Origin: Antilocapra americana
Taxonomy: Eukaryota; Chordata; Mammalia; Artiodactyla; Antilocapridae
Direction of reading: 5' to 3'
NCBI GenBank assembly: GCA_007570785.1
Contig: ML660201.1
Coordinates: 42,896,595-42,960,594, forward strand
DNA: 64,000 bases
Shown: positions 22,747 through 34,959 of the stretch, in pieces
Position numbering within the stretch: the first letter of the stretch is position 1
How the letters are laid out: the number at the start of each line of letters is the position of its first letter
Made by a program: the position numbers and the translations under genes
The notes under the pieces: model-generated
What the model saw: the letters and a program-made list of their open reading frames with translations, nothing else
Told to the model about the DNA's origin: nothing
Databases searched by the model: none

Positions 22747-22898
22747 TTCCAACGGTGGCAGCATGCTTTATTTATTTACTTTTAATTTTGGCTGCATCTC
22801 AAAGCATGCAAGATCCTAGTTCCCTGACCAAGGATCAAACCCACGCCCTCTACAGGGGAAATGCAGAGTCTTAACACTGGACCACCAGAGAAGTCCCA
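22747..22898 (-). mobile_element. CHR-type SINE with extra 3' tail
   Basis: Antisense CHR SINE (TTTTGGCTGCATCTC to CACCAGAGAAGTCCC). It lies between a 16-bp target duplication GAGGATCCATTTTTTA at 22731-22746 and 22899-22914. Between its T-rich (poly-A complement) tail and the duplication lie about 20 bases that are not poly-A. Confidence 0.85.
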
Positions 22899-22914
22899 GA
22901 GGATCCATTTTTTA

Positions 22915-23748
22915 AGTGGCTCACTCACCTAGCTAGCAAGTTGGTGCTGGCTGTTGGCCAGGGACCTCAGCTCCTGTCCACGTGGGTCCCTCAAGACATG
23001 GCAGCTAGCTCCTGCAGAGCAAGGGATTCTAGAGACCAGGAGAGAGACCAAGCCTCAGAAGTCACAAATCGTCAGATCTGCCAAGAAGGACCAGCCCTGA
23101 TCCAGGGAAGGAGAGGACTATACCGGAACAGAAGCCCAGGAGCCATCTTGCAATCTGGTTCCCAGGGAGTCTAAGACACTGACCACTAGGTGCCATGGGG
23201 TGGAGCGGATGCCCCACCCACACCCGCCCACCTTCCGCTCTGGCAGGAATTTCTGAGGATTGAGTGCCTCCCAGGTGCAGCCCTCCTCAGTGACCGATGG
23301 ACCTCGGTGCACACGGGGACCAGATCCCTCAGGCTTAGAGTGGGAACCCCCAGTGAATTACACTCCAGTTGCACCATGGCAACTGGCTTAACAAAAACAC
23401 ACTTTCCAACTTCCCCACTTCCCAGCTGGTGTGTCCTGGGTTCATCTCATGCATAAATCATATGCACTGAGATTACCAACTTAGCTTCTGCTCCCCGGAG
23501 CCAACCAAAGGCCAAGAGGGCACTGACAAGCGTCCTGTATCCAAGGGGCTTTCACTGAGTTGGGAGGCAAAACAAGTGCCTTTAAATCAGGCTTCATGGC
23601 CTCAAAAACAAGCTATAAGCTAATAATTAGGTTCTTAGAGAAAATACTATGTTTGGCAAAACCTCAGTTGGCAAGATCACATGAAAAACAGGCGTGGTAG
23701 GGTAACAATAAAAGTGATATTCTATGCATTTTTAAACTATGGTAAATA
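22915..23748. other. CACNA2D3: Unique intronic sequence
   Basis: No gene or repeat recognised. Confidence 0.4.
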
Positions 23749-23885
23749 GGGACTTCCCTGGTGGCCCAGTGGCTAAGACTCTGCACTCCCAATGCTGGGG
23801 GCCCAGGTTCTAATCCCTGGTCAGGGAATGAGATTTCACATGCCACAATTAAGACCCACCACAGCCAAATAAATAAATTTTAAAG
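23749..23885 (+). mobile_element. CHR-type SINE
   Basis: Begins GGGACTTCCCTGGTGGCCCA and ends in an AAATAAATAAATTTTAAA tail. Confidence 0.85.
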
Positions 23886-24429
23886 TAAATAAACTACAGT
23901 AAATAAAGCTTCTGGAAGGCATCTACAAAAACAGACAAAATGTGTTCAGGTTGAATATTTGCTCTAAGAAGTGGCCCTGCTCCTGAATGACCTTCCTCAC
24001 TTGCCCCCCAGTCATGGCCCTGGTGCTGGGACCTGCTGGCAAGTTTTTTAATAGACTGGACTCAAGAGATGATCTCACATGAAATAGCGTTCATCCGCAC
24101 CATGAGGGAGTTCTCTCTACAACTTGCTTTTCATTCCTTGGTTCATGTTAAGAAAAACAGGAAAGAAACCTCAATGCTGTATTCAAGGTTCTGTTTAACA
24201 AAACACCCGTTGATCCTCTTTCTCTCCCAATGTCCCTTGCCCCTGAACGGAGCCATGTAACTGCTTGGAGGCTGATGGCTATCTTTGGGAGAAGATTCTA
24301 GAAGAGAAAAATTGCAGAAGTATATTGGCTGCAGTTGGGGGAATAATAATAAGCTGGGGGAAGAAACAGCAAGAGGCATTCAATATACTACTTGAGATGT
24401 GCTAGCAAAATAGGATAATGGTGAAAGAC
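23886..24429. other. CACNA2D3: Unique intronic sequence
   Basis: No gene or repeat recognised. Confidence 0.4.
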
Positions 24430-24605
24430 ACAGGTTCCTAAACTCAAGAGTTCTGGATAAGAACCGACCCAAGTTCTTGATCTTGGGCCAGTTACTTTAC
24501 CTTCCTAGGCTTGGCTCCCATTTATGAAATGGGGATAGTAAGTATAATCAGGTTATCAGCAATATTAAAAGATTTCTTTACCCTAAATGCTTAGATTAGT
24601 ACCTC
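24430..24605 (-). mobile_element. MIR SINE
   Basis: Antisense MIR: GGGCCAGTTACTTTACCTTC and CATTTATGAAATGGGGATAG. Confidence 0.7.
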
Positions 24606-24608
24606 ATA

Positions 24609-24688
24609 TTGAGCTAGCCAAAAAGTTCATTTGAATTCTTCTGTTACATTATATGAAAAAATCTGAACAAACTTTTTGGCCAACCCAA
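24609..24688. mobile_element. 80-bp mariner MITE (possible mir-2284/2285-type hairpin)
   Basis: Terminal inverted repeats: AGCTAGCCAAAAAGTTCATT on the left and AACAAACTTTTTGGCCAACC on the right, with a TA before the left end. The 80-bp length and near-palindrome match the mariner-derived elements common in cattle. The arm sequences resemble the ruminant mir-2284/2285 microRNA family, which is known to derive from this repeat. Confidence 0.8.
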
Positions 24689-24930
24689 TGCAAAACAAAT
24701 GGTAGAGAAATACTAGCTATGTCTTTTTTTAAAACCTAGTATAGGGTAGAAGCTTAGTAAAATTGTTTGATTTAGAATGAAAGAAAATAATGATTTGTAT
24801 GGGGAATAGCATTCAAATTGGCTGGTTAGATCAAAAGAGCCATTTTGCTCAACTACCCTGGAGACTTTTTTGTAAAACAGTTGCCATTCTAATCATATTG
24901 GAATATCCATATCCTGATACAAATCCACAC

Positions 24931-25130
24931 TGTTGTCGTTGTTTAGTCACTAAGTCATGTCCAACTCTTTGCAACCCCATGGACTATATGTCCATGGGAT
25001 TCTAAAGGCAGAATACTGGAGTGGGTAGCCTTTCACTTCTCCAGGGGTTCTTCCCAACCCCAAGGATGAAACCCAAGTCTCCCACATTGCAGGCAGATTT
25101 TTTACCAGCTGAGCTACCACAGAAGCCCCC
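24931..25130 (-). mobile_element. Bov-tA SINE
   Basis: Antisense from TTGTCGTTGTTTAGTCACTA to GAGCTACCACAGAAGCCCC. Confidence 0.88.
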
Positions 25131-27009
25131 AAATCCACACGGTTTTCAGCTAAAGAGCTGTGACTAGCTCTAGATTTCAGTGTTTGATTGTCTTCCACCA
25201 CATTACTTAGCCTCTCATTCTTCACTGGCTGAGTGCCCACGCTGCCCCAAATGCAGGTTCTGAAAGGGTGTTAGATTGCATTCCGCTTTATCGTGAGGAC
25301 ACATCAGCCAAATGTCAAATCCCAGCAGAAAAAAATCTCATTCTACAATGAGATTTTCAGGCTGCAAGTAATAACAAGCCAATTGTAAGAAGTAATATAA
25401 TTAATTTAGTGGGTTGAAACAGCCATCTTTAAATAAGTAGAATAAAAAATTTAGTGCAATGCATATGTAAGAAAAAAACAATTGAAACATGCACAAACAG
25501 ACACACCACTTTGCCATGTAAATATATTTCTTACAGTGAGTCATGTTCAAAAGTTCAAAAGATGGACTACAGCTCCTTTATGGTTTCTTTCATTAGTCAT
25601 TATATCTATTCCTTTATTTAGCATCTATCCAGCCAGAACCCCTCAGCCACATTCTCTGAGACCATGTTTGCCCTATTCATTGTTCATAAACAATAACACA
25701 AGCTCAGTGCCTGACACACAGCACATATTCAATATGTTGATGAGATTTACATTATTCCACAAGTCCCACAAACCTAGAGTCCACTCATTTTTCAGTGAGT
25801 ATATTTATTTTGACTATGTGTGCATTTCTCCTTTCCTATTTCCTTCCACTATCTTGAACTAAGGGCTTGAGGCAGGCTTCTGGCATTGACTGGTTGCCCT
25901 ATCAACTATGGTCAGTGGTCAGGGCTTACATATGTGACCCAGCCTTTCCCAGGAGAACACTTCCTCTTCTTACAAGTGTGGACCCTGAGGCCCAGAGTAG
26001 TGACTTAACCTGCCCGAGGTCACAGAGCTACCACATGTCACTATAACCCGACACCCCCTGCCCTGCAAAGGCTGTGGATACTCAGTACTGAGGAACTTGT
26101 CTACATTCTCCTTAAATGGAGACTGGGGTCCCAGTGGACCTCTGACCCATTTACCCAGTACAGTGAGCTCACAGGAGACTGAGTGTGGTGACGCTCTCCC
26201 AGGATTCTCAGTTCCTGGCTGCAACACCAGTGTCACCCATACGGGTCCAACTGAGCTAAAACTGCTTCCCAGGAGACCTCCTTGCTTCTCCTGCAGGTCT
26301 GTAAAACAGGAGGGGCTATCTCGGCAATCTGGTCATGATAAATAAGACTGGAGTCACACAACCGCACCCTGTTTCTCACACTGAGATAAAAATTCTTCTG
26401 GTATTAAAAAGATCAATCATAGCTTGCACTTCAAAATATCTATAAATGTCTCTTTAAAATATTTTACCCATGTGTTTTTGTTCTATAAACACTATTAAAA
26501 ATTAAGAAGGAAAGCTGGAACAATTACATTCTGAGGTTTCATTTTGCCTTTGCCTCTCCCCTTTCTGGGGCCCTACATGATTCACTGCTTTCTCAGTTTG
26601 TCCACTTCTTGGGCCACAGTATGGCCAAATAACCAACATCTGAGAAGCGTGCATTTATTCCTTAAAAAATATCTGAGGCACCTACTAAGTGCTAGACTGT
26701 GTGAGACTTGAGTTCACATGCATTTAATCAGAGGTTTTGAAAAGAAGCCAAACTCTCTCAGGGACTGTTTTTTAATTAAATGAATGACTGGATGAATGAG
26801 TAGATAGAAGAATAAGCACCATTTAAAGTCCTACCAAACAAGAGGATCTGTCAATAGAAACACAGCTTTTAAACAAAGAGGTACAACTCAATGGCCAAAA
26901 CATTCCAGGTGTGGCATTGAGTATGAAGTCAGCTTCAGAATAAGGTCCACTCTCCTGAGATGACAAACTTTCATTTAACATCATTTGCTTCAAGTATGGA
27001 ATATTAACC
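25131..27009. other. CACNA2D3: Mostly unique intronic sequence
   Basis: Possible faint L2/MIR relics at about 25690-25745, 25975-26040 and 26650-26700. Nothing else recognised. Confidence 0.35.
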
Positions 27010-27375
27010 ACATCTATCCTCTCATGTACTCATCCATCCGTCCATTCCCCATTGATTCAACAACCCATCCATTCATCCACCCAATTACCCACCCATTCAC
27101 CCATTTCTTCATCCCTCAACCTACCTACCCAGTCATCCATTTACCCATTCTTCTATCTGGTCCTTCACCCAATCAACCATCCATCTCTTTATCCAGCCCT
27201 CCCCTCCTTCTTCCCTCCCTCCAGTCACCCAACCACTGATCCGATCCATTCACTCACCCCTCCATCCATCCATTCACCCATCCATCCATCTACTCATCCA
27301 ATCCATCCATTCATCCCTCCTAGCCCCCATCCCTCTACCTCTTCCTCTTCCCATCCATATATCCATTTACCCATC
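27010..27375. repeat. CATC/CATT-type microsatellite region
   Basis: Over 350 bp of imperfect CCAT/CATC/CATT tetranucleotide tandem repeats (for example CATCCATCCATTCACCC). It makes proline/histidine-rich open frames by chance. Confidence 0.93.
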
Positions 27376-28157
27376 ATGTATTAAACACCAATTCTGCAGT
27401 TACTTCAAGAGCTATCTCCTCTCAGAATACTCCCTAATCCTGGCTGAACTGTAATTACTACCTTGTTTACCCCACTACTTGGTTTTATTCTAACACATGA
27501 TTCATGTCTCTCCTTGGGAAAGACACAGCTCTATCATTTAAGAGAATTAAGTTCGGGTAACTATAATAGAAATAATAATGAAGTTATCATTTATTGAGTA
27601 TTTACTATGTCCAGATTATTTGACGAAACCTCACAATGGCTCCCAGAGACACCAGAATCACCCACAGCTTAAACCCCATGGAGGCACTGCTACAGAAGCA
27701 AGGGCAGAATGGGAGGTGCAGGCCTGCCCAGACCCTGCCCTGTTCGAAAGAGAGGGAGGGGTTTGGGGAGGGAGGCCTGAGTCTCATTCAGTCCCATTCT
27801 CCTCCTGCCCCTGGAATAAGACTATCTCATCTGTCTGTCATTTTCATTTTTCCTTGAAAATCCTCTGCGCGTCTCCCAGAGTTCAATCTCTAATCCCTAA
27901 AGTAAAAACTAAATGGGGGAAACTGGAAAATGACAAAATCAGTTCCCAGTAGGTGAGCTGTGTCTAAATTCAATGGAGTTTTAGGGGCTTTTGGTGTTTT
28001 TGCTTTTCCTCCCCAGGAATAACCAAAAATTGTTTGTCTCTCCCCTGATCTCAGTGATGCCCAGCTGCCCCCTCAGCCTGGGATACAGCCTCTACTTGAC
28101 AAATCAGTCCTGGTTGGTTCCACAGGCCCCTCCGGTTTTGAGGTCTCCTGCATTCCA
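27376..28157. other. CACNA2D3: Unique intronic sequence
   Basis: A weak L2-like segment at about 27380-27520. Otherwise nothing recognised. Confidence 0.35.
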
Positions 28158-28354
28158 GGATGTCATCTAGTCATAAGTCATGTCCAACTCTTTGTGAACC
28201 CATGGACTCTAGCCCACCAGGCTCCTCTGCCCATGGGATTCTCTAAGCAAGAATACTAGAGTCGGTTGCCATTTCCTTTTCCAGGAGATCTTCCTCACCC
28301 AGGGATCTAACCCGTGTCTCCTGCATTGCAGGCAGATTCTTTACCACCGAGTAA
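28158..28354 (-). mobile_element. Bov-tA SINE
   Basis: Antisense from CATCTAGTCATAAGTCATG to TTTACCACCGAGTAACTAGG. It abuts a BovB end. Confidence 0.85.
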
Positions 28355-28580
28355 CTAGGTGCGAAGTGCTGACTCATTGGGAAAGACCCTGACATTGGGA
28401 AAGACTGAAGGCAAAAAGAGAAGAGGGCGGCAGAGGATGAGGTGGTTAGAGGGCATCATCAACTCAGTGGACATGAACCTGAGCAAACTCTGGGAGATAG
28501 TGGAGGACAGAGGAGCCTGGCAGACTACAGTCAATGGGGTCACAAAGCATCAGGTACAACTTAGAGACTGAACGACAAGC
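28355..28580 (+). mobile_element. BovB LINE 3' end fragment
   Basis: GTGCTGACTCATTGGGAAAG, GATGAGGTGGTTAGAGGGC and GGGGTCACAAAGCATCAGG are the BovB 3' end. Confidence 0.85.
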
Positions 28581-28929
28581 ACCCCCAGGAGATGGAACCA
28601 GGCAGCCACGCTCTCTCTGCTGCTGTGGTCTGTACCAGGAGGGGTGGCTGACCATTCTGAAGTTTCGTTCTGTGTCCAGCTGTCCTGCTGCTCTGTGAGC
28701 CCCTAGCTTCGTCTCTGCATCCCAGCCCTGAGCACAGCACATGGCGGGGCCACAAGCATGGAGGACACATCTGAGGCTGAGAGTCCCTGGGCGCCTCAGT
28801 GAGCATATCTGAAGCATCACGGAAGCCAGTTGTAGAGGAACCACCAATCAGAACTCTTCCTGTGAAACCTTTGGAAAAGCTCGCCCTGGCCCTCAGTCAA
28901 GCAGACGGTCAAGCCGGACAATGAAAGCA

Positions 28930-29120
28930 AACATTAACCCAGTGCTTCCCATGGGTCTTGACACTGCAATCCCCACCAAAATTTTGGCTATCTCCACTTC
29001 ACAGATGAAGAGACAGAGGCACAGAGAGGTTATGTAACCTGCCCAAGATCACGCAGAGTATGGAAGAGTCAGGACCTGACCCAGTCTGGCTCCAAAGTCT
29101 GTTGTCTCTTCTTCCATACA
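28930..29120 (+). mobile_element. MIR SINE
   Basis: CACTTCACAGATGAAGAGAC and TATGTAACCTGCCCAAGATC are typical of the MIR 3' half. Confidence 0.75.
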
Positions 29121-29248
29121 ACACCACGGACTGCAGCAGAGGAGGATAAAGAAGGAAGGATCTGTTTTGTGCTCTCTTACCAGAAACTATCAGGAAATTC
29201 TCCAAGCAAGAGCTTCTCTGATTCCATTCACCCGCTAATGCTCTGTAC

Positions 29249-29602
29249 AAGTTCAGTTCAGTCGCTCAGTCGTGTCAGACTCTTTGTGACCCCATGGACT
29301 GCAGCACGCCAGGCCTCCCCGTCCACCAACTCCTGGAGTTTACTCAAACTCATGTCCATTGAGTCGGTGATGCCAACCAACCATCTCATCCTCTGTTGTC
29401 CCCTTCTCCTCCTGTCTTCAATCTTTCCCAACATCAGGGTCTGTTCAAATAAGTCAGTTCTTTGCATCAGGTAGCCAAAGTACTGGAGTTTCAGCTTCAG
29501 CATCAGTCTGTCCAACGAATATGCAGGACTGATTTTCTTTAGTATTGCCTGGCTGGATCTCCTTGCAGTCCAAGAGACTCTCAAGAGTCTTCTCCAACAA
29601 GA
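29249..29602 (-). mobile_element. BovB LINE 3' end fragment
   Basis: Antisense BovB end: AGTTCAGTCGCTCAGTCGTG, CCATCTCATCCTCTGTTGTC and TCTCAAGAGTCTTCTCCAAC. Confidence 0.9.
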
Positions 29603-29604
29603 AT

Positions 29605-29755
29605 CAGAGGAGCTAACGGTTCCTCTGTCCCAGGCACTGTGGTGATTGCCTCAAACGCATGAGTTCCTTGCTCCTCACAATGGCCTCATGAAGCTGAAGT
29701 GGCCATTTCCCCATTTTACAGATGGGAACACTGAGGCCACCAAACAGTGACGCCA
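29605..29755 (+). mobile_element. MIR SINE
   Basis: CCATTTTACAGATGGGAACA with the upstream CCAGGCACTGTGGTGATTG. Confidence 0.7.
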
Positions 29756-30038
29756 CATGCCCAAGCGACGGAGCAGAGGGGATTCTCAGCTACACCCTCA
29801 TCCCCAGCTCTTCCCCTCACACTTACTTGTCACCTTTTTGGGTAGCTGTGCACGGGTTCTCCCAGCAAAGTGTGGGGTTTTCATGCAGAAAGAACCAATT
29901 AGAAATCAAAATATATTATTAGCATTATGCACTAAAGAGGCGAAATTTTCATTCCTCGCTGAACTGCCACGCAGGCGAGAAAAGCCCATGAGTGAGGCTG
30001 AGCTTCATCCATGGCCGGGCCTGGGACGTGGTAGAGAT

Positions 30039-30171
30039 GCTGCTGCCGCTGCTAAGTCGCTTCAGTCGTGTCCGACTCTGTGCGACCCCAGAGACGGCAG
30101 CCCACCAGGCTCCCCCGTCCCTGGGATTCTCCAGGCAAGCACACTGGAGTGGGTTGCCATTTCCTTCTCCG
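30039..30171 (-). mobile_element. Bov-A monomer SINE
   Basis: Antisense from GCTGCTGCCGCTGCTAAGTC to TTGCCATTTCCTTCTCC. It has very few changes from consensus and keeps several CpGs, so it looks young. Confidence 0.9.
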
Positions 30172-30239
30172 TGGTAGAGATGGGTCATTCCTAAAGGGAG
30201 GAGGAGGCGCCCAGCCGCAGCCTCGCATCTGACTGCTTG

Positions 30240-30253
30240 CTGCCACCTTGTGA
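30240..30253 (-). promoter_or_regulatory. Candidate CTCF site
   Basis: The minus strand reads TCACAAGGTGGCAG, two changes from a strong CTCF core. It is convergent with the plus-strand site at 6010. Confidence 0.4.
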
Positions 30254-33089
30254 CGAGCTGATGTAATCGCAGGAGGGGAACAAGGCGCCCATCTGCGGGG
30301 GCGAGGACAGCTTGGGGTCCCCAACAGTGATTCTCAGGGAGAATCCCTTAGGCTTGCCCTCTGAGAGATTCAGAAGCCCAGGAGGGTGGGACGTGGCCCC
30401 AGCCCCCAGGGAAGGAGATCCCAGTCCTGGGTGAACAAGCTGGTGGCTAGCGGAGTGTAGGGACCCAGGAAGACAAGAGGGTGACAGCTCCAAGGCAACC
30501 CTCTCCTCTTCTGCTGGGGCACTCAGGCTAAAGTGCCCCCTGAGGCGTGATGTCCCAAGGCTCCCGGGCAGGATCCTGGTGCACAGCCAAACACTCTGCC
30601 CGAGACCTTGGAAACCCCGGCTCTCCATCCCCTTCATCCCATGGGGGAGCGAGGAGCCCCCACTGCCCTCGCAGGGGCGGTGGTGCGCACAGACCTCCGG
30701 CCTCAGTTGTGGTCCATGCCTTTTTGGAAGCTGTTCTCTTACCATGCTCTTTCTTAAATATACTCTGGGCTGTGGGTTTATTTTTCTGGGAGATGAATCA
30801 GACTGTGTTTCCTTTGGAGTCAGAGTAGGGAGTCCAGAGCCCCCAAAGTCAGGAAACATCTCGGAGGTAGACCCCGAAGAGAAGAGCAGAGGAGGTGAAG
30901 TTCCAGGTTTGGAACTTCCATGGATCGTGCCCTGTGTGACCTGGGATGGCCCTTCCCAAACACAGCTTCTGTCTGTACCATTGAGATGATCATACCTGCT
31001 CCCTGGGTCCTCAGGAGAATTCCATGAGACAAACGTGGGTCCTTCTACAGAGTACTGAGCAGTCAGGGCTCGGAACCATTTGCTGTTACCGTATTTACTG
31101 TGTCTCCCTCAAACCCTCAAGCTCTCGTTACTCTCTCCCCTCCAGGATCACTCAGTGATGGCAGGACCTCAAATAAGTTACTTGGCTACTTGCACTTACA
31201 ACTCACCATCCAGAAGACAGGCAAAACAGGAGCACAGCTATCTCAGAAGGATGTGGTGAGGATTAAACCAAACAATGTAAGCTCAGGGTTGAGCACACTG
31301 CCTTGCCCGGAGAAAACTCTCCATAAATGCTACCTCTGATAGAGAACGCTTGCCCTCGCTGAAACTCAGGGTGCTGGAGAGGGGTCCAGGGAGAGGGGCT
31401 CAAGCTGCAACCCCTGCCGGTGGCAGAGGAAGAGCTTCAGGCCAGAATTTCTCTGCAAAGGAAATGGGACTGCAGCTTCATGTTGGCTCCAAAGGGACTC
31501 CCACCAAGCTGACAACGGGGTCCTCAATTTGTCCTCGGCTGGAGAAAGGAGAGCAGTCTCCCTGCCAGGCTGTAAACTGTTGCAGCCCGATTTCCTTCCA
31601 GGGGAGAGAAGGGATTTACATAACTGAGCAGCAAAACATCAGTGGGCAGAGAGACGAGTTAAAAGCGGATGCAGGCAGCAAAAGGCATCAGTCACCTGAA
31701 GGGACCACAGGGCAGGAATCCAAAGAGAGAGGAGGGCCCAGCATGGCTTTGCCCCATCTGTCTCCTGCTCTCGTGGTTTCTGATGCTTAATCCACGGCAG
31801 CCGTATGAACACAAGCCACCCGCCCTGATGGTGGGTGTTGCCGGTGCCAGTTTGCAGAAAAGCCTAGGACTCTGAGCATGATCTGGAGAGGCTGGGGCCA
31901 CCTCCAAGCGTCTCCCCAGGGCAAAGTGGCCACTCAGATCCCTAGGAGACAGCATGGTTGCAGATCTGCACAACCACCATGAGGTCTGAGACCCCCAGGA
32001 CAGCTAATAAAGCACCACTGTGAGCCGTTTCATCCTGTAGCAACCCCCTTCCAGGCAGGTGCAACATCTTATTCCCTGAGATCAGGGTAAAAAGGCTGAG
32101 AGATTCAGCAACTTGTCTAAAGACAGATCCCACCCTCTAGGATCCCTGATCGCTCCCCGAGGCCATGCTCAATGCAAGGATGGTGCTGTGGTGCACGGAG
32201 CTCGCCATGAGGAGGGACCATTTGAAGGGACAGCATCATCACCTGTCCACTCTCCCCACAGCCTCAGCCCTTCTGCCTCCTAGGGAAGTCTAGTCTCTCT
32301 TTCTATCAATGTTCTCTTGCTCTGTTATGTCCATCTCTTCCCTGGAGAGTCCCTGAGACACAGAAATATTCAGTGTCAGGATGAGGGTTTGCTGTTTCGG
32401 ACCCCGACACACACACTCACAAAGCCCTGGGAATTGTTCCCCTTCTTCCTTACACATTCTAACAATATTAAATGGATAAGGGGACAACTCCGCAAAAGAA
32501 AAACACAATTCTTAACAGTGTCTAGAGCCCCAGTTTTTCAAGTCAGCAGTAAACAGAGTCTAGTTGGACAACCAGGATGCAGAAGTCCATGTACACACAT
32601 CCCAGGCGCTATCTTTTTCAAAATGCAACCCCTGGCCTCCTGGTATTATGTGCAGCGCAAGTTGTATCTGCAAATATTTCACTTACTCTGGGGTTGAGAT
32701 ACTGCTGCATAATTGGCGACATACCCCATTTTATAATTAGCTGTTGTTAATTCCTATTATTACTGTTACCCTTAATTTATTTGACTGCAAAAACAACTGC
32801 ATTGGGGAGACTACAGAGACAGCTTGTGTTCCCCCAGCCAACACTTAGCTCCTCATCTGTCTTTTTCAAGCCAGGCTTCGAGAGTAAGAGCCAATCCAAA
32901 ATTTCAAACTCTTTTAAAGTAACATATGACACCCTAAGACCTCCCGCTAAACTACACAAAGAGCAGCTAAAACACACACAACTGCTCCATAGGATATTCT
33001 ACCTCTCTATTTGTACAGACAGTAGCAGTTTAAAAATGAATCAAATTCCTATAGCCCTGAGGGATGAAAGTTGGAATAAATAGTAAAAA
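30254..33089. other. CACNA2D3: Mostly unique intronic sequence
   Basis: Likely antisense MIR relics at about 30930-31060 and 31235-31340. The 222-codon minus frame at 30191-30859 has no family resemblance. No gene recognised. Confidence 0.4.
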
Positions 33090-33310
33090 TAATAACATTT
33101 GCTGTTACTGAGCCCTTACGATGCATTCAATTCTGTGCTAAGCACTTGACATGTGCTATTTGATCTAACACTCCTAATAGCCCCCACAAGTAGATATCAT
33201 TTTTCCCTTAGCCCACTGAAACTCAGGGAGGTCAGATAATTTGCCTCAGTCCGCACATCTAGTAAGCAGCAGAGCCTGGATTGGAACCCAGGGACACCTG
33301 ACCCCCAAGT
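33090..33310 (+). mobile_element. MIR SINE, long copy
   Basis: TTCTGTGCTAAGCACTTGAC, AAACTCAGGGAGGTCAGAT and CCTGGATTGGAACCCAGGG follow the MIR consensus through to its 3' part. Confidence 0.85.
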
Positions 33311-33841
33311 CTTGCTTTGAACTCCATGTCAACTGTCTTGCACATGTAAAGCAAAATCAAGGCCGTTTAGTCCAATCAATGCTGTCTGCTCTCCCAGGCA
33401 AGACTGAGCCAAGGAACAGAGCTGGACACTATGGGAGAAACAAGGAGAGCAGATGAGCATACAGGTATGGACGCGCTCACACCCACACACACACACAGCA
33501 GCAATAGGAAAGAGGCGCGCGTACAAACTTCCCATTCTCTGGCCCAGATACTCTGGCAGTGAGACTGGCTCTGAGGGATGTGATCAGAAATGGAACAGAG
33601 GCAGACAGGGGTGTGCATCAAAGCCTTGTCCACACCAAGGGGAAACCTGGGCTTCAATCTTCGTGTCCAACAGTGGGAGAAAGCTGACAGACGTGACACT
33701 ACACCCACACAGTGAGATGTTTTGTAAAAACAAATCGTTTGAGATAAACTTAGGGGAAAAAACAAAAGAACTTCATGTTGACAGTTTGATTCCAATTGCA
33801 AGCAGCCCAAAGGAAATGCCACAAAATTTTGATGTAGTTAT
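33311..33841. other. CACNA2D3: Unique intronic sequence with (CA)n
   Basis: A (CA)n microsatellite at about 33478-33500. No gene recognised. Confidence 0.45.
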
Positions 33842-33852
33842 TCCTGCATCAC

Positions 33853-34069
33853 GGGCTTCCCTGGTGACTGACTCAGTGATAAAGAACCTGCCTGCGATGT
33901 AGGAGACACAGGTTCTGTGCTTGGGTTGGCAAGATCCCCTGGAGAAGGAAATGGCAACCCACTCTGATATTCTTACCCGGGAAATCCCATGGGCAGAGGA
34001 GCCTGGCGAGCTACAGTCCAAAGGGTCACAGAAGAGTCGGACACGACTTAGTGACTAAATAACAACAAC
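33853..34069 (+). mobile_element. Bov-tA SINE, full length
   Basis: Sense copy from GGGCTTCCCTGGTGACTGAC to GACTTAGTGACTAAATAACAA. The 11-bp target duplication TCCTGCATCAC lies at 33842-33852 and 34070-34080. Confidence 0.92.
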
Positions 34070-34080
34070 TCCTGCATCAC

Positions 34081-34959
34081 AGGATTAGGATGTTTATTTT
34101 TCTTACTGTGTCATTTGGTACTTATCAGGTTTTCAACTGATTTTATTTTTCACAGGAAAAATAATTATTTTAAGTGGTCCCTACCCTGCCGGGATCCACT
34201 CTGAGATGTCTTATAAAATAGTTTGTAGAATATGATCTCATTTATGTAAAATAAATATACATATGTGCATATATATACACATACATATTCAAAGGAAGAA
34301 ACACACCAAAATATTAACAGTAATCAGGCCAAGATAATGCAATAGCAGTTTGTCTTCACTTTCTTGTTACTTTTCCATATTTCCAAAATTTTCTACAGTG
34401 TTATAAATAGAGAACACTTTGTAATTTTAAAAACTATAGTTTGTCACAGCCATTATCTCTTCCCAAGTGGTCATCAAAGCGTCTATGTTCGAACCCTGCG
34501 ATGCAAGACCATTCTTGTCTCTGGTGCCTTTTGAAGTCCATGTGTTCACATAGAAAACCCGTACCTGTAATAACGAACTTGGCATTTCTGTTAAGGGGAA
34601 GTCATTCACACGACAACTTGGACTGGTCTAGGGACTTCTTCAATCCTGGGAAGAAAATAAACTAGGAAAAAAGGATCTGCTGGGAGCCCAGCAGGGCTAC
34701 TGGCATGAAGAATGTGCGTATCAACCTTGCTCCCTGCTTCCTGTGATGGGAACCAGCTCTAAAGCACCGAAGGAGATTCATGACCCTGCCTCTCCTGCTG
34801 TCTCTGAAGGCCCAGCGGCAGCCAGTTACCCCTTCCTCACTCAGGGCTGCTGTACGTGTGCACAGTCTGGGAGAGGGCTGAGGTGTGCCCGTCAGCATCG
34901 CACACAAACAGCTCGACTAACGCGGGCCAGGCTAGGAAGGAAGTGTGCTGCGGCGGTTA
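34081..34959. other. CACNA2D3: Unique intronic sequence
   Basis: An AT/TATACA tract at about 34240-34290. Otherwise nothing recognised. Confidence 0.4.

Noticed and set aside
27052..27384. Proline/histidine/serine-rich 110-codon frame
   Set aside because: Direct translation of the CATC/CATT microsatellite.
30191..30859. 222-codon minus-strand frame
   Set aside because: No family resemblance or splice context that I can support. It overlaps a probable MIR and ordinary GC-rich intron.
33853..34069. tRNA-like A and B boxes
   Set aside because: These belong to the tRNA-derived head of Bov-tA (and CHR) SINEs. They do not fold as functional tRNA genes.
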